Source of the DNA: Diaporthe sp. PMI_573
Lineage: Eukaryota > Ascomycota > Sordariomycetes > Diaporthales > Diaporthaceae
DNA: 64,000 nt
Direction: 5' to 3'
NCBI GenBank assembly: GCA_021399435.1
Contig: JAJTUP010000012.1
Coordinates: 496,001 to 560,000, forward strand
Shown here: positions 35,253 through 46,832 of the stretch, one piece after another
Layout: each line of letters starts with the position of its first letter
Numbering within the stretch: the first letter of the stretch is position 1
Made by a program: the position numbers and the translations under genes
Notes under the pieces: model-generated
Database searches by the model: none
What the model saw: only the letters and a program-made list of their open reading frames with translations
What the model was told of the DNA's origin: nothing

Positions 35253-35602
35253 CTACGCCGTCTCGCCGGCACCTGCCTCCCGTGCCGCCCTCCTCGCTCG
35301 CTTCGCCAGGATTCCGTCTTTGCGTTCGGTGAGGACTGCCGTCTGTTTTTGGTCGACAGTCTGGAGCCAGTAACCGAAGCTTGCTCCGGCGCCCGCGAAG
35401 ACGGGGTATGCCCACAGCGATCCTCTGTTGAACAGCGGTCGCATCTCGAGGCCCAGCTGCCACAGTCGGGTGGCGACGCCTGCACGTCAGAAATAAGTTA
35501 GACCTCTTCTTTCCCGCGCAATATGAAACTTATGGGCGTTGGAAGTTGTCATGGAGGACGGGGCGTACCGAAGCCAGTCCAGAAGAGGATGCGAGAGACC
35601 AT
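35253..35602 (-). CDS. Small membrane protein, possible complex I NDUFC2-like (NUXM) subunit
   Basis: Exons (minus strand) 35602-35569 and 35479-35253 give 86 residues. The sequence opens MVSRILFWTGFGVATRLWQL, continues EMRPLFNRGSLWAYPVFAGAGASFGYWL (a membrane span) and ends in a strongly basic, Ala/Arg-rich helix. Two hydrophobic stretches, a Gly-rich second span and the following QKQTAVLTERKDGIL recall the layout of NDUFC2 (two membrane helices then a charged tail). I recognise the protein as conserved in moulds but the complex I assignment is from remembered similarity only and could be wrong. The 89-nt intron has GTACGC/GTGCAG ends and splits a Gly codon. Too short to be called from an open frame alone; the splice makes it convincing. 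Confidence 0.7.
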
Positions 35603-36146
35603 ATTGACGCCGCGATTGGGAGAGAACCAGCCGGATTGTGAGTGGAGATGTGTCACAATTGGAGCAGTGAAGCTCTATTGAGCAGTCCTTCGTCGGTTGT
35701 ACTCGTCGAAGTGGTGGCGTGGGGGGGGGTGAAGGGTCGTCGTCTCGAGGGTGGGTTGATGACTTATGGCTCAAGCTTGGTTGGAGCTTTCCGGGCGCTC
35801 GGTCGACGTTGGCGGCCTGAGGTCTTTTTGCAGTCCAGGCGCGAGCCAGTTAGCGTGTGGAGTCTACAAGCACAGGGCCCCACATGCGGCTAAAGCACAC
35901 TGCATGGGCACCCCCACACAACTTCTCCCATCCCTGCCTGCCAATCCATCAAACCGCGATTGATTCTTTTGGGAGCAATCGCGCCAACTCCTCTATCCTT
36001 TAACAACCCCCAAATCCAACCACCCCAGTCGATTGTCGCTTCTAGACGAGCCTCTCAGACCCGCAATTTTTACAACGGCCTACGGTGAGGCGGACCTATC
36101 CATGACAGGTGCGGCTTGTTAAGCTGCCAAACTGGCATCCTCCGCG
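35603..36146. promoter_or_regulatory. Divergent promoter, small membrane protein gene / shg1-like gene
   Basis: 544 nt containing both promoters. A GTGGGGGGGG run lies near 35719-35728. No coding sequence is recognised. Confidence 0.5.
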
Positions 36147-39009
36147 ATGGCAGCAGCTGTCGCGAACCTCGCACCTGCCGCTGGCGACCAGCATGCAGAA
36201 GGCGACGTACAAATGGCCGATGCTCCGGCCGTCACTCATCCTCGAAAGTTCAAAGCGTCCGAGCTGCCCCTCACTTCGGCGACTCGCACAGCCATTGATG
36301 GACTTGCCCACGCCTTTAAGAAAAAGGGAGGCTATGATGCGACGCGCAAACAGGTTTGGGATACGTTCGAGGCGAGTGTACGTGTTGATCTATGCTCCAT
36401 ACATCTGAGGGGTTACGAGACGACTGTTTATGCATACAAGTCAAGGCTTTCGTCGTGACAGTACAGTTCGCTGATGCAAATGTGCGCTACAGGATCAGCG
36501 GGAGCAGATCACAAAGGCGATGCTTGAAGTCGCCGAGGAGGAAATCGAACGAAACCCAACTCAACTGCTGACCCTCGACCGCGGCAAAGCTGTCGCTCTT
36601 ATCGACGGAGCGCTGGACCGGACTGGTGTCTACAGAAAAGCTGAAGCCCTCCTCGAAAGTCTCATCGACGTCGGCGCAATTGAACAACAGATCCGCGAAC
36701 TTCGAAAGGCAGAGATTGGCGAAGAAGCTGCAGAAGAAGAACACACCCACGGTGCAAAGACAGATGAGGAGTACGCCGCCGAGATCGGTGCGAGACGGGC
36801 CGAACGTGACAAGAAATATGCCGACCTGAAGGCAATGGAAGAAGAAATCGCCCGTCAGCGCCGAGAAATCGCCGAGAGGGAAGAGCGCGCCGAACAGAAA
36901 AAACGCGAAGCCGAGAGAGCTGCAAGAGAGGCGAAACGAAAAGAAGAGCGCGAAAAAGAGCGCGAGAGGGAGAAAGAGCGCGAACGAGAGCGCGAACGTG
37001 AGCGCGAACGTGAGCGTGAACGAGGGAGGGACCGAGACAGAGACCGTGATCGTGACCGTGGTAAAGACAGGGACAGGGACCGCGACAGAAGCCGGGAGAA
37101 GATTCGGGACCACCGCGACAGAGATCGAGACCGAGACAGAAGTCGAGATCGAGATCGTCGTGACAGAGCTCGGTCAAGAGCGCGCTCACCAGATCATTCA
37201 CACAACCGCTCGAGGGACCGACACCGACGGCGCCGAAGCCCACCAGAGGAAAGCCGTGGCCGCCAAGAAGGAGCCAAGAAGGAATTATCGAAGGAAGAGC
37301 TGTCTCGCCTCGAAGAAGAGGCTTTGGCTGACCTACTCCGGGACAGCAAACGAGTGTCGTCCAAGCAGCCTGAGCTGGAGATCGACGAAGAATTGAAGCC
37401 GCCACCTCGCAAAACCAAGCCGGCGTCCGCGATCAACCCTATTAGGAAGACAACACAGAAGGTAGCGGAAACGAAAAAGGCCTCTGAAACGCTGCCGTCC
37501 AAGTCGAAATCCGAGATGCCCTCGGAGGCGAAAGATGAAAAGCCTCCAAAGGAAAGCAAAACGGCAGACAGCGACAAAGGCCCGAAGGATGTCAAGCCTA
37601 AGCAAGAGAAGCAGAGAGCACCTACACCTCCAAGAGCTCGGTCGCCGTCTCGGCGCAAATCGCGCTCTCCAGCCCCGACTGCGGCATCTCGGGACATTCG
37701 CGGCAGGAGCCGTCATCGGACGCCGAGTCCAAAAGCGAGAACATCGTCGCTCAAGGAAGACCTGCGAAAGGACTCTCAACGTGATTCTTCTCCAACGAGG
37801 CGTCGGGATGGAGATGACAGGGACCGTGTTTCTGGCTCCCACAGGCGCCGCGATAGATCCACCTCGCGCGATAGACGAACCGCCGACGATACCAAGGCTC
37901 CGAGAGAAGCAAGGGATTCACGGCGGGATCGTAGTCGCAGCCGCGATCGCCATGCTCGGAGATCACGGAGCCGTTCAGTCCGATCAGTTCGTCGACGCCG
38001 ATCAAGGAGTCGGTCAATTAGGAGAGATGACAGGAGACGGACTCGCAGCCCTTCACGTCCTCGTGGTGACCACTACACATCTTACAGGAGATCAAGATCG
38101 CCACGCAGGCGGAGTCCTTATCGGGCAGATCGACGTGACTCATCAAGGCCGGTTAGGCGGAGACGGTCACGATCTAACTCTCGCGTGAGACATCCTTCAA
38201 GGTCGAGGGTCCGAGCCAGGTCTCGCTCCAGATCAAGGAAGAGAGACCGTTCGCGATCTGTCCGAAAGACGTCGAAGAGTGCGGATAGGGCGAGAAAGCG
38301 ATCTAGATCCAGAGAAAGCCGCCTGGACCGCCCTCCAGCATACCTCGACAAGGGGGAGAAAGAAGCCTGGAAACAGGATGAGGTCAAGAAGCGAGAGCGT
38401 GAGGCGAAGGCATACCTAGCGGCACAGAAGGAAGCACGCGAGAAGGGCAAACCTGTACCTGGCATCGACTTCGAGGTGGATGACGACCGTGGCGAGCGTT
38501 CTGAACGGTCTCCCGACGTCAGACGGCGTGCTCCCGAAGACATCGATCGCTATGTGCCGCCAGCGCGGGTCGATTCGCATAGGCCAGATCGCGACCGGGA
38601 GCGGGACAAGGAGCGGGACCGACCAAAGGATGATAGGCGAGACAGCCGTCGTGGTTCTGTCATCCGTCGGGACTCCATCATTCGCCGCGAACGCAGCGCT
38701 TCAACTACTCGTCGTCGTAGTCGAGAACGTGAGCGCTCAAGAGACCGAGTCAAGGACAGACGACGTAGTCGATCCCCTCGCAGCAGGAGTCGGCCTCGCC
38801 ACCGAGTGAGGGACGACTCCCGTGACCGTGATGGGGACCGCACCCGAGAACGTGACAGGGACAGAGACCGCGATAGGGACAGGGATCGAGACCGCGACAG
38901 GGATCGAGACAGGGACCGAGACAGGGACCGAGACAGAGGTAGGGACAGGGCCAGAGATCGCTCACCACGCCGGGACCGTCGAGACCGCAGCTCGAGTCGG
39001 CGCCGTTAG
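36147..39009 (+). CDS. shg1: Shg1/BOD1-domain protein with long Arg/Ser/Asp/Glu-rich tail
   Basis: Shg1 is a subunit of the COMPASS (Set1 histone H3K4 methyltransferase) complex. Exons 36147-36377 and 36493-39009 give 915 residues. The Shg1/BOD1 domain (about residues 40-125) reads FKKKGGYDATRKQVWDTF, then AMLEVAEEEIERNPTQLL and DRGKAVALIDGALDRTGVY, split by the 115-nt intron. Residues about 170-330 are a charged helix of Glu/Arg repeats; the rest is RS, RD and RE dipeptide repeats with many SPRR/SRSR sites, resembling splicing-factor RS domains. A second ordered-looking bit, RPPAYLDKGEKEAWKQDEVKKREREAKAYLAAQ, lies near 725-760. Yeast Shg1 is a short protein, so the tail is the unusual part. 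The intron is set by the GTACGT donor and restores the domain. COMPASS membership is inferred from the domain alone. Confidence 0.85.
36946..37140 (+). repeat. Coding hexamer repeat (Arg-Glu / Arg-Asp)
   Basis: Imperfect 6-bp units of CGNGAR and GACMGN type code alternating Arg-Glu then Arg-Asp in the Shg1-domain protein. Periodicity leaves long open frames on the opposite strand, which are not genes. Confidence 0.85.
38821..38960 (+). repeat. Coding hexamer repeat (Arg-Asp), C-terminal
   Basis: Second block of near-identical GACAGG / GACCGC hexamers coding about 20 Arg-Asp pairs at the end of the Shg1-domain protein. A site expected to vary in length by slippage. Confidence 0.85.
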
Positions 39010-39778
39010 CAGCGGTATCGACCCAAGGACAAAGTCAAGCGGGAGCAAACCGAGGACGAAGAACTCGGATCTGAGGGCATTACGTCCGACAGCATATCCA
39101 ACGCTTGGTCGCAGACAGCCCAGGTAGACCCGGAGGAACGCAAACAAGATGTGAGCTTCAGAATACCTAACAGGACCAAATCTCTCCGGCAGCCCGTGGC
39201 CGACAGCAGCGGTGGCCAAGGGGCACTTCAAGGTCTATCCGGGTCTCACAGTATGTTTCCCAGTGTTTTTCAGTCGCCTGCAAGAGCTTCCGTTGACGGC
39301 CACACACAGGGCCGCCCTGATGTGCATGTCGCGAGTGCTCCTACTGAACCGTTGCAAATGAGGCGTCAGAGAGTGCGCCACGGTCCGAGAAAGGGAGTAG
39401 CTGCTGGGTATCTGACTTGCCGACTACGAACGGACCCAAGAGGCGAGGGCGATGAGCAGCCGTAGAAGCCAGTTTCTGACAAGGCATGCTCTGTCGGGCC
39501 AGGCGAAAGAAATGAGTCTCAGTTTATACCTATATCTACGATCCCAGCGTATGCCGATGGGGCCAACGCACCAAGTCATGGTGCACGAAGAACGGGGTTC
39601 TAATGAAGCGATCCCGATTGTGTATCATCATGTGTATTTTACTCGTAGAGAATAGGATGGTCAGAGAGAAGTTGGTTGAGCCTGGCCTCGACCAAACAGG
39701 GCAGTCCCAATTCATCAAAGCAAACATTCTTAATAAAAGGAAACACACGTCTCAAGAGACACCGCAAGACGATCCAGT

Positions 39779-39790
39779 CCCCCCCCCCCC
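39779..39790. repeat. C homopolymer (12)
   Basis: Twelve consecutive C residues, in the 3' flank of the shg1-like gene. Confidence 0.9.
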
Positions 39791-40472
39791 ACAATACTGC
39801 CATGCCAGTAACAAACCCAGTCCGTATACCCAGCCCTGTTCTCGATCCTGTCTGTCACCCTTTTCGAAACGGCTTTAGATATGACTTTCCAAAAATACAG
39901 ACAGACCGCGGCTTTGGGAAAGTGTCTGCTCAGAGTTGCCTTAATCACAGCGTCAGAATCACAGTCAGGATGTTATCAAGTGTATGTCTTCGACTTGAGG
40001 ATCCTCTACGTGACACACATTTCTCTTTTGTCTGCTGCTGGGTTTCACGACCCCAAGAAGCTCCACTGCCAGATTTCGCCGGCAAAGATTCTTGTGAGAA
40101 CCAGCTTGCTTGGGAAGAGCACGAACATGCTTGGGAATTCGTACTGCATAGGGTACGGTGGTGTGACTGGAGCACGTTGGTCAGAAACCTCGAACGCATG
40201 ATGCCGGACTAAATTCGCACACGAGCTCTCATGCTTTGATTCTTGTGAGCAACATGGGCTTATCATCCGTCTGGGGACCTTGAAGGTTGTTTTTCGCGCA
40301 TTTTAGGTGCACATCATGGGATGGCATTGCGTAGTTGTTCTAGGGATCGAGGGTGTGCTGTGGGTTTCTCAGGTTGACACTATTGCCACTCCCCAAAATT
40401 CGGTTTCTGATTCCACAGGTAGAGATTTCTTTTCTTTAACTCTCACAGACTCATCTCCAATGAAAACCTGTT

Positions 40473-40601
40473 CTGGAATTACCTCCTCCAGGATACCCTT
40501 CTCTGGGATACCCTCCTCCAGGATAAGTCCCTCTAAATGGCCTCTTATGTAACGAACGCCTACAGGCAACCACCTATGGGACGGCCTCCAGTGGGATAAG
40601 C
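40473..40601. repeat. 15-bp minisatellite, array B
   Basis: About eight and a half tandem units of 15 bp: CTGGAATTACCTCCT, CCAGGATACCCTTCT, CTGGGATACCCTCCT, CCAGGATAAGTCCCT, CTAAATGGCCTCTTA, TGTAACGAACGCCTA, CAGGCAACCACCTAT, GGGACGGCCTCCAGT and partial GGGATAAGC. Same consensus as array A at 26740-26829, and variant units (ATGGCCTCT, then AACCACCT, then a GGGA...CCTC unit) occur in the same order in both. Confidence 0.85.
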
Positions 40602-42649
40602 TTAGAAGAAAACGCAAATTTGGGGGTTTGAGCAGTGAGTGATCTGCCTCCCCTCACTCGCAGGCTTTGCTCATAGCATCTACGCTCATTCTGGACCAGC
40701 AGGCTGTGAACTGAGATGTCATACGAATGGGATTTCTAACCACTCATCGGCTCGTAAAAAGCCAGTCTGTTTTGCAAGACTATTTCCCACAGATGCTCGA
40801 TCCCATGGTGAACCTGTTGCGCCCTTCTAACATACGCCCACGGAGCTCGCTCTGACGAATGGCCAATCTGTGGGGAAACAGGCGGCTCGTTCAGTCATGT
40901 CTGGGGGTCCACGTCTCGGCGGTAGGTTACTCAGCCCCAGCTCTTGCTTCCGCCCTTGCTTCTCGCCTGGTAGAACACATGGGCCGGCGTCTACCAAAGT
41001 TCCGAGTCAGAGCTTGACCATCTCTGGAAGGCGTTTCTCGCGATGCATCGTCCGCGCCTCGCTGCTGCGGAACGCTTCCTAGGCCCACGCCCGGGTTGCG
41101 AACAGTCACTTGCCGCCGCTTCCTGGGCATGACTTGCATCCAGGGCCTCGCCGTCTGTCCGTCTGTCTTGGCTGGTGTGGGCCAGGTAACGCTGACTCGG
41201 GTGGTTTGACACGATCTGGGCGGTCTGCAGACTGTCGCGCTGATCACTCACTCCATCCATCGAGAGCTTGACATCCGCAATTGAGACAGGTCAGGCGCGG
41301 AGATGTGGTTGGTACCTTGCTGTCATTTCATACTGCTTGTCGAGTAGTACGGCCCGGAACGCTGGTCCCTGTCCTTCTCACAAACCTTGATCCTAGGGTA
41401 GTTCCTGCCATCCTGTGCCTGGGCAGTAGATGATGCTGCGGGTGGGCAATATATTGCCCATATTTGGTCGATCGTATATAGCCACCACAGTGGATCCTAT
41501 GCCCCTCAGTCGTATTCATGGTGATGTCTCCCGTGCGAGTGCTACCTGGTCCTCGACGACGACACGAGGCTGCCCGCCCACGAGGCGCACCGGCTATCTG
41601 TAACGCGAGATTAGTGCAACGATCGTGATACTTGTGCTCCCCGAGGAATGGGGGCATATTGGGCCCGAGGGAAATCATTTACACGGGGCAGCACTCACGT
41701 AGTGCCTCTGCCACCATCGCAGGGTGGACGCTGAGATGGCTCGGCCATTTTTCTAGCAACCTGATGCTCCGCCTCCGCAGACCGAATCTTGGGTGAATAA
41801 CGATGCCTGTCGATCTTGCATCGAGTGCCGTAGGATTATACTACCAATATCTGCAGCTGGGAAGCCTCACTAGTGGTGTTGATATCCAACACGAGTGCCA
41901 AAGTTTCGGGAGCAGCATCGCGTGTCCTCTCGATGCTACGTTCCTTTGTCTGTGGCCTGATATCGCTGACCCCCTTGACGGCTTCATAGCGTCAGGTATG
42001 CGCAAAGGATCGGTTAGGCCAGCGAGTTGACGAACATGCTGCTTGGACATCCCAGGTGAACGGCCCGGGGGTCCTAGTGCCAACTGCCGGGCGGGAACCT
42101 CGTCAATAGTCGGGATATCGACAGGATGGCTCAGAATCCAACGCTTCCTGATGGCCAGCCGTCACGGCAGCTTGCCTGTTGCAAGGCCCACTTGGCTGTA
42201 TTTAGGCAGAAAGCACGGAACTGATCACTGATCTGGGTTTTCACGGTACCGCGCCTCTTCTCAAGACACTAGTTGCGGATCTACGGTATTGAGCTGGTAT
42301 CTCATCTTCTAAACGAGTCATTAGCCCATGGTCTCTCTGACTACGCGGTGATGCAGGGCTGAGGGAAGCCTCCGGATGAGATACCCACGCCAGGCCAGGA
42401 GCACGTCACGTCAATGTCAGGCAGAGAAGAGTCACTACTTCGGTTCCTTGGATTCCCGACAAGTGTCCTGCGATATGATTTCGCGTCTGACCGGTGATAG
42501 AGTCAATGTTTGGGAGACGTCGACGAGAAGTCACGATCCACGCTCCAGCGTGCCAGCTGGTTGGCGTTGGGCTGCCAGCTGGGCTCAGCTGTCCTTCCCC
42601 ATTCGGTACCTGGGTAGGCTGCGTAGCGCGAGTAGTCTGTAGTCTACGG

Positions 42650-42677
42650 AGTACCTAGGTGCCTAGGTAGGTACCTA
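42650..42677. repeat. Nested GTACCTAGG palindromes
   Basis: GTACCTAGGTGCCTAGGTAG runs into GTACCTAC, so CCTAGG palindromes sit inside GTAC palindromes. It can form a hairpin. Function unknown. Confidence 0.6.
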
Positions 42678-45600
42678 CTGTGCAGTTGCAATGTTGTTGG
42701 ACAAGGTGACAGGTCTTCCCTCAACCATGCACCGCCTGTGCATTGTAGAACGCAGACACCCGCAGACGCCGGCTCCCGCCGTCGTGGCAGGCTCAGTCAT
42801 GTCCATACACAGCCTGACCGACATTCTGACCGTCTGACTGCACGTTCGACGGGGGCGGGTCGGGCGTTGGGGGAAAGCATCTGGGGTAGAACGGCTCCTC
42901 ACATGCGCGCAACTCTTCCTCCGTGCCAAGCAAACCCGCTTCGGGTCGCTCGCCTCTGGCTCCATGGACGCCTGCATCTCCAAGGCCGTGACGCTGGCCG
43001 CGACCGGTTAGTTGCGTCTCCACCTTCCTACACAGTACCTAGCTGCCCTGTCATTTGTCATTTGCAAGCCGTTGAGGCAGGGCCTCCTGGGATGGGGGCT
43101 GCTGGGGGCCGAGCGTGGCCTGGCTGCCTGGTCGCGCAGACCTTCAGCTTCTTGGGCTACACCCGCCGTGTCTGGCAGGTGGCTAATAACAGTCATGTCT
43201 GCTCAGCTCGGGTGTGGGTGACTACTATGGCGATGGCGGGCGATCCGTCTGGAGGAGGCAGTAGTCAACTGCTACCGTTGCACTCACTATTGCTCGGAGC
43301 CGGATCATCCAACCGTCACCGCCGGGGTACACAGTACATCAACCACTCTCCAAGTCAGCCACCGGTCTCTCGGTCGTTTCTGGTGCGACGACGCGCAGCA
43401 ATTCGTTTGGAGGACCGCGGCATCTTTCGATGTGGGGGTGCAAGTTCCCGTCCCGTTGTGCTCGCACCCGTCATACGGGCCACAACCTTGACTGGCTGGT
43501 TGACCGGCTGGCTGCCTGACGCACAGCGCAGCTCATTGCTGTCGACCAGTGGAGGAGAGTGTCGAGCAGTCAGTCCACCGCTCGAGCTCGGGCCCCAAGC
43601 CGGCCACCAGCGCAGTTGGGACCACGGCATCCCGCACCCGCCATCTACCCTGCTCCGCGGAATGGTCCAGGCCAGTCAAGAAGTAGACATGGGCGCAGCA
43701 GCTGTGCTTGATGAGCGCCATCTTGTCTACCTTCTACATGAGGCGGGGCACTCCCGCGTGTCGTAGTTGAAGTACTTGCGGTCCGTCCATCAATCGACGT
43801 CACGCACAGTGCCAGGCGACAGTAGCCGCTCTCTGTATGCAGGCGCTGCAGATGCGCCTCAGAAACCACATGCCGGGTGTGCTTCCGTCAGAGCTCACCG
43901 CGGGAGGATCACGCTGCACCATGACGGCTCAACGCTCGTTTCTTGGCCGTGGATCAGTGACTGAAGACGTCCAAGACACTGATCCATCCGAGCGGCACGG
44001 GACGGCGCCCTACAGGAAGCCACAGTCTCACGGGCCTTACATGTAGGCGAAATGTGAAATGTCAAATGAGTGAGCCCTTCCCGCTGTCTCGCGGGCAGCA
44101 GAGCTCACCGGTCTGGGGCTGAGTTCTTTTTTCTTTGGAGAAAGCCGGGTCGGCTCTCAAGCCATGCCGTCTGGCCGTCCAGGTCTGTGGTGGTCGGGAC
44201 CCTGACATCCATACAGGGCCGTTCGACCGCGGCCAGGTTGAACGGTTCTGTGCGACCGTCCAGTCCCGACCAAGAAACTGAAGCTTTTCCAGTCTAAACC
44301 CTGCTGGGCATCAGTGCGCTTGCAGCAAGACGCAGAAGGCCGCAAGAGCGCCCTCACACCGTCATGTAACCGTCAGAAGAGAGACCTGGGCCCTAGGTCA
44401 TGTGAGATCCAGAGCAGATTCGGGCGAGTGGCGGACCCGAAGAGACCAAGGCCGCTATTCCCACGCCCATCCGGTTCCCTCGTCTGGGTGATCCGTAGTG
44501 ATGCTGCAAGCTTAACTTGACCTCCCGCCAAAACCTGTCAGACCCCATGACCGTGGCCGATCTGCCGCGGCACCACGCTGCACCGGAGGGATGTTCCGTG
44601 ATGGGATCTCGAGATGCCAGGGAGGCGGCAGATGACACGGCTTGGGCAATTCCTGTAACCGCCGCCGCTTACTTCTGATCTGCGAGTGTCGGCGCACAGC
44701 AGAGCTGCGAGGTCGACTCGACGATGTAGTAGATGATCGCCATTGGGTCCTGCCCTGTTTGGCCCGCTGTATCTGGCAGCTAACGGCGCCTCGTTCCGCG
44801 CCTAGAAGTAGCCATGGGAAAACCATTCCGCATGCCGCCCAGCTTCCACACTCCCGGCCGGCCAGCTGGCTGAGCTGCACCGGTCCATGGGGGCTTGCTG
44901 ACAATGACTGCCGTGGACAATTCAATTTCCCAAGGCCACCTGACGGATGCATACTGCATCCCATAACAAAGACCCGGTTGGACAACCAGAAACACCTTGC
45001 GATCAGTCGGGGTCAGACGTTGCCGTCACTGCTTTGAGGAGGGGAGGGGCGGTCAGAAGCAACTAGATGGCAACCCCTCCCCCCTGGACCCTGTGCGCCG
45101 CGATGTCCCCCAGCCCTTCCAGTGGTTTCTTTGGTGGTAGTTACCTCTAACCAGTTCCGAAATGGGACTCAACGCCCGTCACTAATAGTTTAAGCTTATT
45201 TCCACGCGCACCAACAAATCCCTCCCAATGGAACACCCCATCGCCTCGTGTGAGCAACAAGTGTGGCTGGCCCGACTGCGGGTAGTTCCAAAAACACACA
45301 AAATCCCATCGCACGGCTGGGAGCGATGTTGCCCAACGGGTGCGAGCAGCGGCCGAGGTGAGGCCGGAGGGAATGCGACCTGCATTCACAAACGAGAGGC
45401 GTGCCCCAGCTGGCCGGGCTCTGGCAGAGGCACCCGCTCGGTCGCTCTGTCTGGTTTTCCCTGGAGTCACACAGCAGCCCGTTTTCTCTACGTTTCTTCT
45501 TGATGTTGTTTTCTTTTCTTTTTTTGTTATTTAATGTATCGTACCAGACAAAACAATACAGTGGAGCAGCACACCCCTCCCTCTCGCACACACGTTAGGA

Positions 45601-46016
45601 ACAGGTAGGTATCTTGAAACAAAGCCCTGGACCAAAAAGACCCCAAGAGAAGACGGCAAGGATTTTAGAAGGAAGCTATCGTAAATAGACCTCTGAAGCG
45701 GGGACGAAAGCGGAAGTAGAAAATAAGAGGAATACCATATTGGCAGACCGGCCGACCGGGAGGAAATAATGTACCTAACCTAAGTATGCGACATAAACAA
45801 GAACTGACAGTGGAAAGCCGTTACCTGAACAGGGAAAAAACAGGGAAAAACAGGGAAAAAAAGAAAAACCCAACAAACTTTGTACATGAAGCATGCAGAG
45901 AATCCCGGGAAGGGGGGAGGGGAAGGGGCTCGGCAGAAGCAAATACCCAGTCTCGCCGGAAACCGTAGAGGCCCCTGTCTATCCGAAGAGCAGACCAGCC
46001 TGCGTGTTTTGCATGT

Positions 46017-46068
46017 TTGTGTGTCGTCGTGTGTGTGTGATGGTGTAGGCGTGTGGGTGTGGGTGGGT
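46017..46068. repeat. GT-rich low-complexity stretch
   Basis: TGTGTGTCGTCGTGTGTGTG followed by GTGGGTGTGGGTGGGTG, about 0.8 kb 3' of the homeobox stop codon, perhaps within its 3' UTR. Confidence 0.7.
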
Positions 46069-46832
46069 GACAAGGAGAGGGAAGGTGTGTGGTGTGTGTG
46101 CGCGCTTTGCTTCGTCCCGCGAGTTATTTCCTGGGCACAACCCGCCTGGTTCCTTCGCGCCCCTGGCCCCCACATCGTGTAGCCGGTGGGAAAAGGAAGG
46201 GAAGATGCATTGCCCATTTTCGAGCCGGTCGTGTGGTAGGAATCACCATCTTCGAGATTGGCTCTTGGCCCTTTCCGTGGTTCGCTGGCTCCATCCCGCC
46301 CGCCCCCCTTTTCCCGAAGTTCCGAAGAGAGAAAAAAGACCCCCTGTTGCGCGTTAACCACTGCCTCACGAACCCCTGACCACCTTGACCCAGACTGTTT
46401 TGATCGAATGCCTTGTTTCGATGTCGGTTGAAGAAGTGGAATACCATGCGCCGTAGCCTCAGCCGTACGCTACCCACTCCAACCTGTCCGCTTGTGGCCC
46501 ATGTTATTGACAAAGGAAAATTGCGTGTCTCGTAGAATCCTAGGCCGGTCAGCCTTCCCCTGTTGACGTCTGTTCCATCCCGCAGAGCACTGCAGCGCGG
46601 GTCGCCCAGCTCCCGATCATCTCAGGGCCTTGCTGTCAAAGTCCGGCGTCATGAAGAAACGATGCCAGACCAGGATGATATGGATATGGTGCTGTAAATG
46701 TAGTTTGTGCCGCGGAGCCTGCCATGGGACCAGTTGGAAGGCCTGGCACGCAGCCCGGTGTTTCATTGTTGCGTTGGCAGACACCCCTCTGTCGAATTTG
46801 ACCGCTCTTCCGCCTACTCGTCAGAAACCTTC

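Larger units (their letters stand above)
39010..46832. other. Gene-poor region 3' of the shg1-like and homeobox genes
   Basis: About 7.8 kb in which I recognise no protein gene; apart from the two 3' UTRs at its ends its content is unexplained. Longest open frame is 342 codons (42738-43766) with Arg/Ser/Gly/Pro-rich composition and no motif. Elements seen: a 12-base C run (39779-39790), the 15-bp minisatellite array B (40473-40601), a GTACCTAGG-type palindromic cluster (42650-42677), T-rich DNA at 45485-45535, A-rich DNA at 45830-45870, and a GT-rich stretch (46017-46068). Non-coding RNA genes cannot be excluded. Confidence 0.55.

Noticed and set aside
35016..35501. 161-codon + strand open frame opposite the small membrane protein gene
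   Set aside because: The minus-strand spliced model gives a conserved-looking membrane protein; this frame is its shadow.
36487..37842. Long antisense open frames opposite the shg1-like gene
   Set aside because: Produced by the hexamer coding repeat on the + strand; low-complexity Leu/Phe/Ser/Cys-rich translations.
42738..43766. 342-codon open frame in the gene-poor region
   Set aside because: Composition (Arg, Ser, Gly, Pro, His) is that of translated GC-rich non-coding DNA; no domain, no repeat or membrane pattern, and no support from spliced extension.
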